Notes under the pieces: model-generated
Database searches by the model: none
Seen by the model: the letters and a program-made list of their open reading frames with translations, nothing else
What the model was told of the DNA's origin: nothing
From: Phoenix dactylifera
Lineage: Eukaryota; Streptophyta; Magnoliopsida; Arecales; Arecaceae
NCBI RefSeq assembly: GCF_009389715.1
Contig: NC_052399.1
Coordinates: 9,364,585-9,428,584, forward strand
Reading direction: 5' to 3'
DNA: 64,000 nucleotides
Made by a program: the position numbers and the translations under genes
Shown here: positions 62,961-64,000 of the stretch, piece after piece
Layout of the letters: each line of letters begins with the position of its first letter
Position numbering within the stretch: position 1 is the first letter of the stretch

Positions 62961-63068
62961 TTGTTATTCCCAACATTATTTGGGTTCCTTGATCCTGTAT
63001 AAGTACTCAAGATCTACCTAGCGAATAACCGATGTGGGACTAAACACATACCGGTACGGATCCTCATA

Positions 63069-64000
63069 CCCTTCCTGCAGTTGAACTGGGCCACAAACGA
63101 TATGTGTGGCCGCAGAGGGATGGCTTTTTATGGAGGTATGTTTTGCGTGCCCATTCTTTCAAGGGTTGATGGGGACTCCCTAAAAGCTAGCGATCACGCG
63201 GAACTCTTGAAGGGAGAGGGACTGCACCCTGGTGGGGCTCGTGTGAAAGCTGAGAATGTCCTAGAGGGTGAATTATTTTCTAAAGTTTTTATAACATGGA
63301 AAACTTTAAGTTAATAGGGAAGCCAAGGTTAGGGTAATAACAAAAACCTAGTAACCCCTTTAATTTGGTTATCAGTACTATAAATTTGTAAGCTTAAGAG
63401 AGTCTAATTTAGATCTTTTACCTTATACCCATCCTATTCCTACCAACGCTAACAAGGGTGTAGAAAAGGATAGCAAATTTGGTCTGTTTATAGTCCTTAT
63501 GCATTGAACTTGATGGTCTTAGAAAAGCATCTAGCTTTGTCGATTCTTTGGATCCAAGAAGGTTTTACAAGAAAGAAACTTATAAGTTTCTCTAAGAAAG
63601 AAACTCTAAAAAAAGGCTAGAATCTTCTAGGTAACTTATAAAACTTCCCTGAAAGTGACTGGTGTCCGAAAAGTGTGACAAGATAGGCAAACTACGGAAT
63701 AAAAGATTCTCATGAGATTGATGCGATTGATATCGAGTCAAATATTGCCAAGTGGACCTCTCTCCTCATGAAGAAAGACACTTAAATGGTGTTCATCATC
63801 AATTCAATTGCTCTACAAATGCTGGACTGTTCTTTTTCTTTCTTGCTCTAAATAGTAGATGACTGCTTGCTATTAAGGTGTCACTTGCTAGTTACCCATA
63901 CCATTTTGATTAACTTCTCCTCGGTATGTAGAATATATGCTAAATTGACTTCATACGTTAGGATGTGCATAGCCTACACAACTAGGAACAACATAATACA
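63069..64000. other. Right-edge spacer, no gene seen
   Basis: A short GC-richer patch near 63150-63260 has an open frame with no recognisable family. The remainder is AT-rich without features. Confidence 0.4.

Larger units (their letters stand above)
62141..63068 (-). mobile_element. TRIM-like miniature LTR retrotransposon with nested solo LTR
   Basis: The left LTR copy (62141-62277) runs TGTAACAATTCAGG to GGGTCCTCACA. The right copy is split: 62436-62480 and about 62961-63068. Between them are only about 158 bases (62278-62435), with no coding sequence. On the minus strand a primer site TGGTATCAGAGCAGAC (about 62433-62418) follows the right LTR. Small LTRs, tiny interior and tRNA-Met primer site define a TRIM. 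The right LTR is interrupted by a complete solo LTR. Confidence 0.75.

Overview
This window is nuclear DNA from a flowering plant. The genes are intron-rich, the spacers are AT-rich, and decayed LTR retrotransposons with tRNA-Met primer sites are common. The repeat style suggests a monocot, possibly a palm, but that is a low-confidence inference. No bacterial or viral gene organisation is present.

Two complete host genes dominate. On the plus strand a 13-coding-exon gene (15605-20081) encodes a 659-residue group-1 (SULTR1-type) proton/sulfate symporter; a TATA box near 13835 and a long 5'UTR intron lie upstream. On the minus strand a 31-coding-exon gene (41343-24984) encodes a 2271-residue homomeric acetyl-CoA carboxylase of the cytosolic ACC1 type. 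I traced every exon boundary in frame. The two genes converge tail to tail across about 4.9 kb. At the left edge are the last exons of a plus-strand gene I could not name (1-2518); its small exons look tandemly duplicated. Broken gene copies are also present: a sulfate-transporter exon relic (3810-3962, minus), an NCED-like dioxygenase fragment (about 6600-7420, plus) and a tRNA-Glu-like relic (1625-1697).

Mobile DNA: a minus-strand Copia element (about 7505-12569) with one full LTR and one truncated LTR; a plus-strand decayed Copia element (48203-52858) whose 5' LTR carries a foreign 652-bp insert; the 5' part of a second minus-strand Copia-type element (52853-55480) that abuts the previous one head-on and whose LTR carries about 29 copies of a GAGTCGACTCG box; a TRIM-like miniature LTR element (62141-63068) with a solo LTR nested in it; a solo LTR between direct repeats (57876-58865); and GGTAC/CCGG-rich elements, one of them inside an ACC1 intron.

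The most unusual sequence is a tandem array (46279-46830) with a period near 111 bp, packed with short palindromes of the form GCATAA..TTATGC. The remaining spacers show microsatellites and no gene I can support. Housekeeping fatty-acid metabolism (ACC1) and sulfate uptake (SULTR1) are neighbours by position only; nothing suggests that they work together.
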